A stretch of 64,000 bases of DNA. Source: Sphagnum compactum. Its lineage: Eukaryota > Bryophyta > Sphagnopsida > Sphagnales. This document shows, one piece after another, positions 45,461 through 57,176 of this stretch (within the stretch, counting starts at the first letter, position 1; each line of letters opens with the position of its first letter). The stretch covers positions 27,767,354 to 27,831,353 of the forward strand of contig OZ234494.1 in NCBI GenBank assembly GCA_965153455.1, in the 5' to 3' direction. Position numbers and translations under genes: made by a program. The notes beneath the pieces were generated by a model. That model was given only the letters and a program-made list of their open reading frames with translations, was not told where the DNA came from and made no database searches.

Positions 45461-48400
45461 GAACCCTGCCCGCAGCCCTTCCTAACATAATTCCCTTAAA
45501 ATAAATCAAAATTATTAGAAATTGGAAATTGGTAGGTTTGAACAAATTAATAAGATTGTGAAAAAAGAGAGGAAACAAATGCATTGGATCCCAACTACAA
45601 ATGAGGTTCCGTGCCGCACCCTTCAAGGTTCTCAACATGCATAACTAAGTTCTGAACATACCCATCAAGACATCAAGATTGGCTTTTTGTTCTTGATTTT
45701 TACAAGAACCGTCGGGTCTTGGGTTTTTTACAAGAATGGCATTGGTTTAGGGTTTAGGGTTTAGGGTTTTTTTTGAAAATGGAAGACCCACTAAGGGGGG
45801 GGGGATGGTTTGAAAGTTGATTTCTAAGCGATTTTGAATTTTCAGGATTTTCATGTTCTCACCAAGTTCCCAAATGTTTTCAAACTTCTTCTCAAGAGCA
45901 GCAAGAGGGAACAACATAGGGAACAATTTGCCAACAATGATTTTCAATTTCCATCTAGATGGGTCTTATTTGGACCTCTATCAAACATAAGGAACAACCT
46001 AAGAAATACCACAACATGTTTATGTCAAGGTCAATTTAATGCTACCATTGGATATGACCTTATATATTAAAGGTTAGTGCCAAAACCTTAGATTCTAGAA
46101 CCCTAGAACTTAAACATAGGACCTTAAAACCTAAAAAACTTAAACACCATTTAAACTGAGGACCTTAGCACCTACCAATATTATTAGTTGGACCTTGCAA
46201 ATTGCCTTGATGACCCATTGGGTGTAATTCTTGGCCAAGTTTAATTTCATGTAGAGTCATTAAGTTTGGTTTTGACATTAGATCCATGTCCATGTAAAAT
46301 CACTAGGTACACTTCTTGCTTGGTTCCAAATCTATGTAGACTCGCCAAGTTTGGTTCTTGGACCTATTGTGATTGGACAGAAAGTCATTCTAATAGTGTG
46401 AACACAATGGGTTTTAGGGTTTCGTTTTTTTGTTTGATGATTGTCAATAGTTGTCAACTTTTTGCATGCTTGCGGCGGAAATTATTCCGTTGCTACTACA
46501 AGGAATGCATGGGTAGGCAACCTTGTTGGTTTGTGTGTTGTGGAGAACAGGAGTTTCACCGAGCAATGGATGGTGGAGGGGACGACTGCATTAAAGAAAG
46601 GTTTGCGTAATTAACGGTGGAAGGTAAAATAAGAGGCAGAATGAAGGAGCGAAGCAATAGGTTCTTTCTGGTATGAAATTTTCTTCTTATTGCACTACTA
46701 GGCTAATCGTTGATGAACTCCATTGCACCAATGACTTAGCAAAGTAGATGTGTAGATCTAAGGAAGGATAGATGATATGAGGGGTTGATGCTGAGGGATG
46801 ATGAAAACAAAAGGGGTCCGAGCTGTAGAACTAAGGGGCATATAGAAGTGAAGATGCATTTGGGAAGGGGAACTTTTTTGTTGCAGTACTTTGAATCCAT
46901 GTTGTAGACAGTTGTCAGAGTGAGTACCAGAAACCTCAAAGGGGTGTCCTTAGGTTGGGCAGAATGAGACGAACAAGGTCAGGAGTGGGGGAAACTTGAA
47001 GAGATGAAATTTATAGTAGATTCTTGCATAAGAATCTATCTTCTTGAGTGGTTCTAAGTGAGCCTGGTATCTATTGTTCAAAGTCACGTTCAAAACATTT
47101 GAATCCAAAGGTCTACAAGATTTAGGTTTTTAGATGAGAGATTTGATGTTACGTTGCATTGTTGCATTCAGTGGGAAAACGGTTAGCAGCTCATATGGCC
47201 TGAGTGAACCTTGAGAGTTCTGACCTCAAAGCCATATCCCAGTAGATTTTGGATTCGTAGTGATATGAATTGGTGCTTGGTAGCCAGTAGTATATGGCCA
47301 TTAAGGAAATGTGTGATGAAGATTCATACAGTTGTAACAGATTTGCAAATCTGCATGTACAGAAGTTGGTTTTGTTGGAATAAGTAGACATCAACAGAAT
47401 CTCTCCTTGACAGTGGTATCACAAATCAAGTGATGTAATTGGTTGTAGGGTTCCAGAGATTTGGACTCTATTTAGATTTTTTCATATGCAATTAGGCTTG
47501 TTCTTTTAATCTTCCCCTTTCTTTTGGTTACACTATATCCAAATCCAAACCCAAACTTGTCTGAAAAATCAAAATTGGGCAACATTGATTAAGACATGCT
47601 CATATTTTATTAATGAAATCAAACAATACCTTACCCCATGTAATTTATCCTTTGATGTTTGTGGGGCATTTGGAAAATGGAAGATCATTTTAGTGGGTGG
47701 GCATTTCAATTTTTCTTTTGAAGTGCCTTGCATTTTCTTGTGATGCCCACTAGGTATCACAAAAATAAAAATAAAAATCTAAATAGGTCTTTACATTTGA
47801 TAAAGCCCTCAACCATGGGTTTTACTAGAATTGGGTCCATGCTTGGCTCCACCTTGCATGAACTGTTATCCTAATAAAACCCTTGGCTTGGGGCTTTACC
47901 TTACATGTACAACACTTTAAAAAATAATTCTAATGTATTTGGAGGATATCTCACATCAATTGGTATTGATCCCTCAGAAGGATATAATACCTATTTGTTA
48001 AGAGGGAAAAAGAAAATATGGCTTCTTGTAGTTGTAAAATCCTTCCGGTTCTTAAGGAATAAATGTAAGATCTATCTTTCCTGCACCTTTTGATTTATTT
48101 ATGTTTAATTTCATGATAACTTTCGCATGGTGCTTTATGATGAGTAAAGCCCATAGGTAGGGGACATTCCAAAAATGCAAGGCCAAATTCGACTATCACT
48201 TTGTAATAGTGCGTTTATATAAAAATGCCTCCCTTTTGAGCTTTACCCTACCTTTAAAATTTCATAGGTATTGATATAAGCTATTGTTTGTGAACCTACC
48301 TATTTATGTAGGTGTTTGTTTTGTTTCGTTTATATATGATCGTGTTGCAACCCTCCCAAAGCATGGGTCCTTTGTTTAGTTTTCAATACCACCATAAAAG

Positions 48401-48535
48401 AAAAAAACCCTATATATAAAAAAGGGAAGGATGAGACCCCATCCACAAAATTAAAAGGCAAATAAAAGCTTGAGAGCACAAATCATGAAAAAACACAACA
48501 ATCATGACCACTAATATATTAATAAAATATAAGAT
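45461..48535. other. Intergenic sequence, with a telomere-type tract at 45747-45772
   Basis: Three and a half TTTAGGG heptamers (tttagggtttagggttta) lie at 45747-45772. The rest is AT-rich or mixed. The ORF at 46266-46610 (114 codons, Cys-rich toward its C-terminus) resembles no family. No RNA gene seen. Confidence 0.5.
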
Positions 48536-51230
48536 GGTATATTAAAAAGAACTTGTTTGCCACAAATTAACCAATGATGGAGGTGCACTAGCTTCAATGT
48601 GTGGAAAAGATGAAGATTGCCTCCCAAGCATAACAACGTGTTGAAAAATCAGAATGGCCTATTCACTTTGAAAGGCTATGGACACATGTTGCCAATAATA
48701 ATAAAACGCATCATGGGAACCAAAGAAGATTTTTGATAAGAAAGCCTATAGTGGCTTGAACATAAGTAGTCAAAAAGGAGTTGAAACAAGAATGAAAACA
48801 ACCATAAGTTTTTATGACAAGGGGGATGAAGTTGTCACCTAATTGTGTATGATCGTGTTTTCTTTTGAATAGCAGTTGTTGCTGCATGTGTTGTTATGGA
48901 TGATGCATGTTGTACCATATTTGAAAAATTCAAATTATTTATGACAACATTCACTAAGGTCTGATAACCATTTTTCATGATAAAAATATTGATTCAATGT
49001 TGAATGTGATGGAGGAAAAGGTGGGAAACCTTTTTTTGTGCGTGTGCTCCATTTTCCAAAGCAATAGTGGCAAGACATTTTAAAGAATATTGTGGACTAG
49101 TGTGCTCACCCCTGCATGGGCATCAAAGCAAGTGGATATTTAAATCATCAATGGTTGTCCACATTAATAATGTGAAAAATGTGCAACTATAAGATGTGAC
49201 AAGCCAAAGTGAGTACATAACACTATAAGGAAATCAACCAAAGATAAACATAATTCAAATGTGGTAGGCTAAACTAATAACCAAACAATCGTAATTGTAC
49301 TTGCACAAGATTGAAAATGTGTTTGTGTGGCATTTGAAGGAACATTTATTATAAGTGTGTTAAAGTCCTATTCGAGTAGGTGGTTTGTAAAAAAAGGCTG
49401 TAAGTGAGGATACAACTATACCACAAGACTTTCAAAGGGGGGACATGAAATAAAACAATTAGGGTAGTAATGTTTAAGTATCCTGCAATGCCACCTAAAA
49501 GGGAAAAATGTTGGTTTCGACATGTGCCACCACATTGAGAAGAATAGGGTGATCATCTTGTAGGAAATGAATGACAAGTGCAAGAATAATTAGAGCCCAA
49601 CATCCCAAGTAGGCAAGTGTAGCAAATTGAACCACTAAAAGAAGGTTAAGCCCCTTTGAAAAAACATGCAAAATGATTCAACAATGAGCCAAATGACCCA
49701 TCAATGTTAAAAAATCTTGTGTTGAATAATTGTTTTATTGTCACCATGGTATGTAAATCAAATTTAACATAATGTTACGAAACACCTAGAGACGAAAATA
49801 TGGTGCGCAATAAATAGCTTGGGTGTTAGCCATAACAAAACTAAAACATTGCAAATAATACTTATGGATCTACAAGCATGGGGAGGCTAGTTATGGTGCT
49901 AAAATCCTCTTAAAACACCTTTGTAACAAAAGATTCCACAAATGGCATAAAACATAGTGGTGCACGTAAAATTTGGAAATTTGTGTTGGGTGTAAGAAAC
50001 CTTGGAAGAAGTGATATGGACAAGTTTTATCTCTAGTGAAAGCAAGCAATACATTTTGCCAACCAAGTGAATTTTTTTAATGCTATAAACTCTGCATGTA
50101 ATCATAAAATGGTGAATACCACATGTTTGAAATAGGACCAACAATATGCATATCATCAATCAATGAGGGAAAAACACAAGTAGGGTGTGTCATTGTAATA
50201 GGATAGAGAACATGAAAATGTTTTAAGGTGAACAATATTCCACCAAAAGGATCCCCATGTCGTGTACCAACTTTAAACGAGATGATTGTGAATTCCCCAT
50301 GTAAAATAACCTATGAGAAATATGATGGGGATGAGCATGCATAAAATTGTTGGCCAAAATGGAAAAAATTGATACAAGGTATTGGTGGAAAATTATAATT
50401 CCTGAAAAATGGTTGTCTATGATACAAAATTGAAAACATTATGAACCTCCAATGTAATAACACCTTATTTAAATGTAAATCTAACATAACATGAACCTCA
50501 TAAACCATTGTTTCACAACCCCCCCATATCATCACACCAAACTAATGAGGACTAAAATGTTTCGCAAATGTATCTTTGAACTAAATGGCGAGTGTGTGGG
50601 CAATGAATCAATTGATAGATCACTTCTCTAATCGCTATGGGTTGGATGTCATATATTTGCTTTTGTAAAGTTACTATTCATGATGCCAAAATTAAACATG
50701 ATACAGATGAAGGAACATGACCATGAGCAATGCATTCACATACTTTAAAAAAAAGATCAAAGTCACTCATAAAATCATCTGGGACAAAACAATCTTGCGA
50801 AAGCTCATACACCATATTTGAAAGATCGTTAAATGAAAAACATGGTGAACGTGCCAAAGTAAAAATTAAAGGCATCCGAATCTAAAATAACTTCCATCTT
50901 CGAATGGAAATCATTGACAAAAGGGGGAAGTTGACTTTTGCTAATGGTTGAAAAAACTGAAAGATTGTCACGGTCTCATTGGATGGGATTGTTGAAATGC
51001 TTGAAACCAATGCACACACTATTTGAGTGTACTCTTCTACATATGCAAGTGCCTACATGTGATGCAATTGTGCCAATAGCGATGGAAAAGGATTCAAATC
51101 CATTTTCAAAAATCTTTGAGAAATTACAGCTTGGGTTTTAATCATGTGCTCCTCTTATAATGTTTCCCAATTGCTTGGTGTCTATTGATAAAGGCATGCA
51201 CAAGTCTCTTGATGACCGCACAAGTTTCTT
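48536..51230 (-). pseudogene. Decayed LINE-type reverse transcriptase polyprotein
   Basis: Minus-strand frames with many stops follow the order of a plant non-LTR reverse transcriptase. The 5' side (about 50875-50678) gives RSPCFSFNDLSNMVYELSQD and FKVCECIAHGHVPSSVSCLI. The core (50535-50311) gives GGCETMVYEVHVMLDLHLNK and QQFYACSSPSYFS. Next is 'R HGDPFGGILFTLKHFHVLY' with HPTCVFPSLIDDMHI (about 50.24-50.13 kb), in which DD is the catalytic pair of the reverse transcriptase. Farther on, AYLGCWAL, HFLQDDHPILLNVVAHVETN (about 49.63-49.52 kb), CP..HTSPQYSLKC (a zinc-knuckle-like CxxxxH/C remnant), GYQTLVNVVINNLNFSNMVQ and THAATTAIQKKTRSY (about 48.99-48.84 kb) mark the C-terminal part. The endonuclease region and a poly(A) tail were not identified. 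It is a fossil. Confidence 0.85.
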
Positions 51231-51509
51231 GATGACCTTTCTCGACACCTCAAGGAAGGAAAATACAAACACTATAAAGCCCTTGATCTAGTGATGTGAA
51301 GCATTGTTGGTCTAGTATCAACTTTTGAACATACTAGTTGGTCCATATATGGGGAATTTTAAAATAATATTTATTTTTTATACTAGGCTGGCAATAGTAT
51401 TGGGTATTTAAAAAACTTTCATATCGATCTGGTTTTGGTGTTGGGTTTAAGATTGATTTTTGGTTGGTATCAAGTAGGTATATACCTGATATCGAGACGG
51501 GTGTAAAAT

Positions 51510-51797
51510 GGGTAGAACGCTTGTATTACCTCAAATACCTACTAAATTGGTCTTGGTATAAGCCTGGTATTGTCTCAACTCATACTAAACTAGTAGAGTC
51601 CTTGCGGGTAGAACACTTGTATTATCTCGAATACCTACCAAATTGGTATTGGTATAAGTATTGTATTGTCTCAACTCATACTAAACTAGTAGAGTCCTTG
51701 AGGGTAGAACCCTTGTATTACTTCAAATACCTACCAAATTGGTATTGGTATAAGGCTGGTATTGGCTCAACTCAAACTAGTAGGGTCCTTGCTACGA
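51510..51797 (+). repeat. Three tandem 96-bp units in an open frame
   Basis: Units start 'gggtagaac' at 51510, 51606 and 51702, exactly 96 bp apart. As 96 is 32 codons, a 174-codon ORF (51464-51988) remains open and reads as repeats of LYYLKYLPNWYWYK(x)GIVSTHTKLVESLRVE. Beyond the array the ORF continues without a recognisable domain. The repeat phrase 'aaataccta' / 'tggtataag' also occurs imperfectly upstream (51415-51500). A real peptide-repeat protein cannot be excluded, but there is no domain, promoter or intron signal to support one. Confidence 0.85.
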
Positions 51798-52280
51798 GTG
51801 TTGGCCAGTTCTTAGTTTCCAAGAGAAGCTATGGTCCTGGTTCCAACTATTTAAAAAATTCAAAAGAACCTCTGGTTCCAGTTCAAGTATTCCAAAAACA
51901 AAATCTTAAAGGAATGTCTGCTTCCAAATTGGATCAATTTTACCTACCTATGCATAACACAAAACTGATTTTTTCCTTTACAATGTGACCACCTATATCA
52001 ACTACATACCTAAACACACCCAAATAAAAATTTTACAGTTAAAAAATTGCATACTTGAGAACCCATCACATAAAAGGTCTGGGGTGGCAGATTATGTCAT
52101 TTGCTTGAGCACATTATATGACATAATCTTCCATTGATGATCATAAACTTGAAACAGTGACTGAAATGTCTGTTGAACATGAAGTTTTCTGATTAAAGTG
52201 TTGTTGAATGTGCCATTGGAGACTTTAATTCCATGGAATGACTATGGCCTTGCCCTTACGTACTAGATAATGGCCATTGG

Positions 52281-52643
52281 ATGGCCCCAGCTGAGTGGCG
52301 GGTGGCTGTGAGCATGGTCTTGCCACTGCCCATTATCTGGTGTAATTGTCACTTGGAAGAGATTCCGCCCCATCAGGAAGAACTTCGTAGACAATTTGGT
52401 AGATCTCGCCATGTTCTATATGCATTTGAAAGAGCAGCCAACCCTGAGAACCTTAGGGTGAAGGGCAGAATCTCATCCCCGGTGACAATTTACATTGGGT
52501 GTGTCACTTACCTCGCAGTAACAAGTTTTCCCGGCACCTTACCCAACATAATAATGGGCAACAAGGGCTTGAACATTCCACAAGACATAATCATATCTGA
52601 TATTTGGAAAGCATATCCAAATAAAAATGGGTTCAATTATTAA
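52281..52643 (+). other. Unidentified coding-like ORF, 120 codons
   Basis: This stretch is less AT-rich than its surroundings. The frame has mixed, protein-like composition (EEIPPHQEELRRQFGRSRHV, FERAANPENLRVKGRISSPV, then a hydrophobic patch). I do not recognise a family. It may be a gene fragment or chance; there is no clear splice context. Confidence 0.25.
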
Positions 52644-53039
52644 ATCACAATTATTATGTTATCAAAAAATTAGAAGTGTACCTATGCAATGAAGAGGTTT
52701 AGAGCATTAAAAAAAACTCTTTTAATGCGAGTTTAAAAAATAAAAAAAAATTGTTTGGAAGAAGTACAGGATATTTGTATTTAGTTCTCGATATTAATTC
52801 AAGTTATTCATTAGCATCATATTGAAAGAATTTAATTGTGTTGTGAATAAGTTATATCCCCTCTATATATTTAACAAATTTTTAAATTTATTATTATTAT
52901 TATTTTTTTTTTTGTGGAAATGAAGTCAGTATAAATGTATCCTAAGTTAAATAGCAAATAATTGGAAGTGTAAATAATCCTAAGTTAAATAGCAAGTAAT
53001 TGGAACAACCATTTCAAAGTTTTTCAACACCGAGTGAAT

Positions 53040-53058
53040 GGGGGGGGGGGGGGGGGGG
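53040..53058 (+). repeat. Poly(G) homopolymer, 19 bases
   Basis: Uninterrupted G19 followed by ttttgggg. A run of this length is prone to slippage and sequencing length error. Confidence 0.9.
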
Positions 53059-53142
53059 TTTTGGGGTGTGTGTCAGATGTGGGCAATAGATTGCCTGACT
53101 GACTATCTATTAAGAAAAACCTGGATTTGATCATGGCAATTC

Positions 53143-53403
53143 TTGGCTCATGTAGGGAAGAATTATTACTTTGAGTTTATGGCCAACTTAACAATTAAGT
53201 TCATTCCAGTCGGCCTCGTGCCTTGGGTGATTGAGTGCACCGGCCACCCCGCACAAATCCATCATGTTCCAAGCTCTCACAACCCCGACATCAGCCCCGA
53301 CTTCATCAAGCAAGTCAGGATAATCAATTGCCCCCTAGTGCACACAACTGACAACCGGGTGAAAGAAAATGGGGAGATGGAGTCGATCATTTATTATATT
53401 TAA
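53143..53403 (+). pseudogene. Unidentified coding-like fragment, 86 codons
   Basis: Between about 53150 and 53385 the sequence is markedly GC-richer than its surroundings, and the frame reads like real protein: YYFEFMANLTIKFIPVGLVP, WVIECTGHPAQIHHVPSSHN, PDISPDFIKQ and IINCPLVHTTDNRVKENGEM. The change to A-rich intergenic sequence at about 53395 is abrupt. I cannot name the family. An exon captured by a transposon, or a remnant of a duplicated gene, is plausible. There is no intact gene around it. Confidence 0.4.
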
Positions 53404-55480
53404 AAAAAAAGAGAGGGAAAATTTAACAAAAATAAATCTAGTCGGATTCGGAAACATCTGGCAATATTTAACACCCTTTCACATCATTACCAGATTTTTC
53501 TTTTTCTTTTTCCATATTTTTTTTAATATCCAAAAATGTTGGCAAAAATTTTTTTCCGAAAAAATTAGCAAATTTAGTCGAATTCCCTCTCGGAAAATAC
53601 ATTTGAGGACTTACAATTTTGGACTTTCACAAAGCCAATGTCAATTAATATTATTTGAAATAAATAAATCCAACAATATAAAAACTATAAAAGTCTTGAA
53701 TGTATTTTTATATACATGGATATAATAGAGCTTATTTATCATTTAAAACTACACTAGTATTTGATTTTATTAATATTATATATATATATTTGATACAATA
53801 ATTGTCATCTTCCATTTGAAAGTGATTGTTTGTCAAAATATCAATTTATCACAAAGTTATGATAAAGGATAAATGTTTAGAAAAATCACATTTGTGACAT
53901 GAAAATTATTAAAATTTTCAAAACATTGAAATTATCTGAAATCATAAATGAAATGAATACTTAAAATCTTTCAAAGGTTGAAAATATTTTCAATCACTTT
54001 TGGAATATATTTTCATTTTTAGTCCAAAATTACAAGTATTTTTTTCATATATATATATATAATACAACCCACCATAATATATATAATGTGATTAATATAT
54101 CATAATAATAATAAAAATTATGAAATTCCTTAATTTTGATATGGTTTAAATTCAAATATGCACCGCTTATGAAAACATTACAATATGAATAAATAAGGAG
54201 GCCACCATAATGTGCTTTCACCCAAAAAATTTGTGCGTTATTTAAGGGTTGATGTTTATGACATATCACAAATTAATTATATGCATGTTATTTCCTAGGT
54301 ATGTAGATAAATCATAGGTGTTCAATAAATCAAAACTATAGATAATTCACCTTAAACATCAAATCTATCATTGATTCACCTTAAAATGACACAAATGTAT
54401 CATTGATTATTAAATATTACAAAAGCTTTATGATTGTAGGGCTCTTTTTCTTCTTTTTTTTCTTTTCAATTTTATTGTATAAAACTTTTGTTGATTTTCC
54501 CATAAAATTAGAAAAATTAGTTGAAGTTACACTAGAAAAGAATTAATTTTCCAAAAAATTCCTAATTTTTTAATCCAGAAAATGGCAAAAAATTGTTGAA
54601 AAAAAGAATCTAGTGTGTTAAATTATATCAAACAATCATTTGAAGTTATAAATACATATCTCTTCTCAAAATACTTGAAAATTGAGTACAATTTTGATCA
54701 ATCTTACAAACACCTTTGGTAACCTTCATATACTCAATGGCTCTTGACTCCTCGTTGCACTAGATTCAAAAGGTTGACCCTTACTGAGTACTAAAAAATT
54801 TGCCAAAAAACAATTTAGCACTACAAATTCAAGCAAAATAGACATGCAATTCATCTACTTGAATCTTTACTTCTACAAAACATTTAATTAATACCATTAG
54901 CCTACACCAAGTTCAAAGGTGCAATGCATTTCCCTTACTTCATTTACAACATTTGAATCTAGTAGTTTCAAAGAAGTCAAAATATGATGCAACTCTATAT
55001 ATTAGGCTATTCGGTATATTGTATGTAATTGTGGCAATTTTTGGCAATTTTTTTTTTCAAAAAAGGGAATTTGTGACAAAATATTCCTTTATCAAAATTT
55101 TTAATTTTTAAAAAGTGAAAATTCCTCACCCAAAAAATCACTGAGAGTAGATTTACGGGTGTTGTAATTTTTTAAAAATTAATTAAAAAAAAACTATACT
55201 TAGTAATCCCAAAATCAAATAAGATCATTTCATTTTTGTCAATAGCCACCATTCCCCCCCCCCCCCCCCCTTTTTATTTCTGATGTTTTCTTCAGAAAAT
55301 TCCCAATCCCCACAATTTACATTGCTTCCAAATTTAATTGATTAATTAATTAATTAATTAAAATAATAATAAAAAAGAAATTCCCACGTTGCTTCTTTTT
55401 CTTTAAATGAAAGAAACGAGTGTTTTCTTTTCATCAAGAGACATATAGGTACTTAGTACTTTACCTTGTGGTAAGTCAAT
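53404..55480. other. AT-rich spacer upstream of the LNG/TRM gene, with a C17 run
   Basis: Very AT-rich, with (AT)n near 54046-54062, TTAA-type repeats at 55338-55360 and poly(C) of 17 bases at 55254-55270. No gene seen. The last few hundred bases probably include the distal LNG/TRM promoter. Confidence 0.5.
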
Positions 55481-55499
55481 GAAAGTTGGAATTCATTTT

Positions 55500-55962
55500 T
55501 TAACTGCCTGGATTTTTCACTTTTTACTTTCTCTCTCTCTCGCGCGCTCTTCTCGCCCTTCTTCAGTCCGTCTTCATTTCACCGCTCAAGTTCTTCTTCT
55601 TCTTCTTCCTCGCGTCGTTTCCATCGCAGCTGCTCGGCTCGCAAGCAAGCGCTCACACACTCTTCATCAGCCATGCAATAACATGGAGACTTGCTTCTCG
55701 TCGAATCCTCCCACAATCTTCAAAGGATTTGCAGCTGATTTGTAAACTGCAAGAAAAAAATTTCACCGAAAGAGTATTGATCAATTGTCGCGCTTCTTTT
55801 CCAGTTGCAATGCAAGTCCAATCTGCTGTTTTGTGACAACAAGGATCACTACTCGTGCGCCCCCTGCAATTTTTCACGTACTATCTGAAGCCGATTTCCT
55901 TTGTTTCACAAAATGTTAGGCTCTTTCTATACTGCAGAAATCCTTGTTTTCGATAGATAGGC

Positions 55963-56014
<52 letters not shown>

Positions 56015-57176
56015 ATTGGATGCGTTGGAAAGTTCGCAGTGAGACCTGAAATATGGCGATGGTAGTACAAGTTTGTACAAGACGTGTTGATGATGAAGAG
56101 GATTGTTGTAACGCATTGAGTGCAAGCGACGCGAAGTCCAGCTGCGGTGCAAGAGAAAACGGGCAGAATCGAAGCGGGGAACTACTGTAAAGAACGTTGG
56201 ATGACGAGCCTTTGATCCGATGTGAGCTTCTTCTTCTTCTTCTTTTTCTTTTTCTTCTTGCAGTAAGTATTATGTCCACATTCTCTTCTTTTTCTTCTAG
56301 AGCTTGGAAAGACGCAGGAGAAGCAGAATCGGAATAGCGGCTCCTGAATTCTTACTGAATGTCACTGTATGTGTCCGTGCTCTTCTCTTCCCCCCCTTGT
56401 AACGACATTTGCATGAGGAGAAGAGATCAACGCGGATCTTGAAAAAGAAAAGTTTACCAGAAATGCGTGTTCTCTTCTTCTTCTCCAATCAGGGGAGAGC
56501 TGTTTTCTTCCGTCTTGCTTCGGCACATGCAAGTGATAACTGCAAAGACATTGTCTCTTTACTGAAGGAAGTTCTAAGAAGAAGATCCATGAACAATGTC
56601 TGAATCACACCGTCATGGACTTTGAGAATTCTTCTTCAAGGGCTTAGGATTCGTGCGAAGAAGTCTGGAAATGGAAGATAAATGCTGAGAAATGGACATT
56701 GTGATATATCATCTGGTAACTACGTGATCTCCATAGCAGCAGTTGAATCCTACTTTGTAAGAGCATCGCCAGCGGTGCTCAGTTTGTGGCCCTGCACTGG
56801 AAATCATCCAGTCATATGCAGTGGATTTCTGCTGTGACCCTGGAAGAATGCACATCTTTGAGAGTCCAAAGGAGTCCTAGAGGAAACAGTCTAATAAATA
56901 CAATCAAATCATATTTATTTACTGCTCCCTATTTCTGATTGACTGCATAGTTTGATTGGTCCAGGTGAGTTGCTATTAGCAGTCCTGGTTTTAGTTTTAT
57001 GAGCTGGGTTTGAGAAAAGTAAGTAACTAAAACTTGGATGTGAGAAATATTTTTGCAGGGTCACATACTGAGCACTGCTGGAGACGCTGGAAGTGCATAA
57101 GGTCTCAGAGCTGTGCAGTGTGGACTTTGATTTATCGTCATCCTCTGCTGCTGTGAGAATTGTTTTGGTATATATT
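55500..57176 (+). promoter_or_regulatory. Promoter and long 5' leader of the LNG/TRM gene, with one 5'UTR intron
   Basis: A CT-rich, CpG-containing segment (55525-55630: ctctctctctctcgcgcgct, ttcttcttcttcttcctcgc) looks like a plant transcription-start region. A (GA)22 tract lies at 55967-56010. A convincing 5'UTR intron is 56965-57058: donor CCAG|GTGAGT and acceptor TTTTTGCAG, 94 bases long. Downstream of that acceptor, the first ATG is 57177, the inferred start codon. The leader upstream of the intron contains several ATGs with short frames, so translation may be subject to upstream-ORF control if the whole region is one transcript. The exact transcription start cannot be fixed. Confidence 0.55.
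55967..56010 (+). repeat. (AG)22 microsatellite in the LNG/TRM leader region
   Basis: 44 uninterrupted bases of alternating A and G, flanked by gcgcac and attgatt. GA tracts near plant transcription starts can bind GAGA-binding BPC factors, but that role is only inferred here. Confidence 0.95.

Noticed and set aside
8608-45772. Telomere-type tracts as evidence for a chromosome end
   Set aside because: All tracts are short, in both orientations, and lie between unique genes; they are interstitial.
52243-52262. 'tatggccttgccctt' as a fragment of repeat family A
   Set aside because: Only about 15 bases match the terminal phrase of copy 1 and the similarity stops at once, so chance or a tiny remnant cannot be told apart.
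53040-55270. G19 and C17 runs as inverted ends of a 2.2-kb element
   Set aside because: Flanking bases do not continue the inverted match, so the homopolymers are most likely independent.
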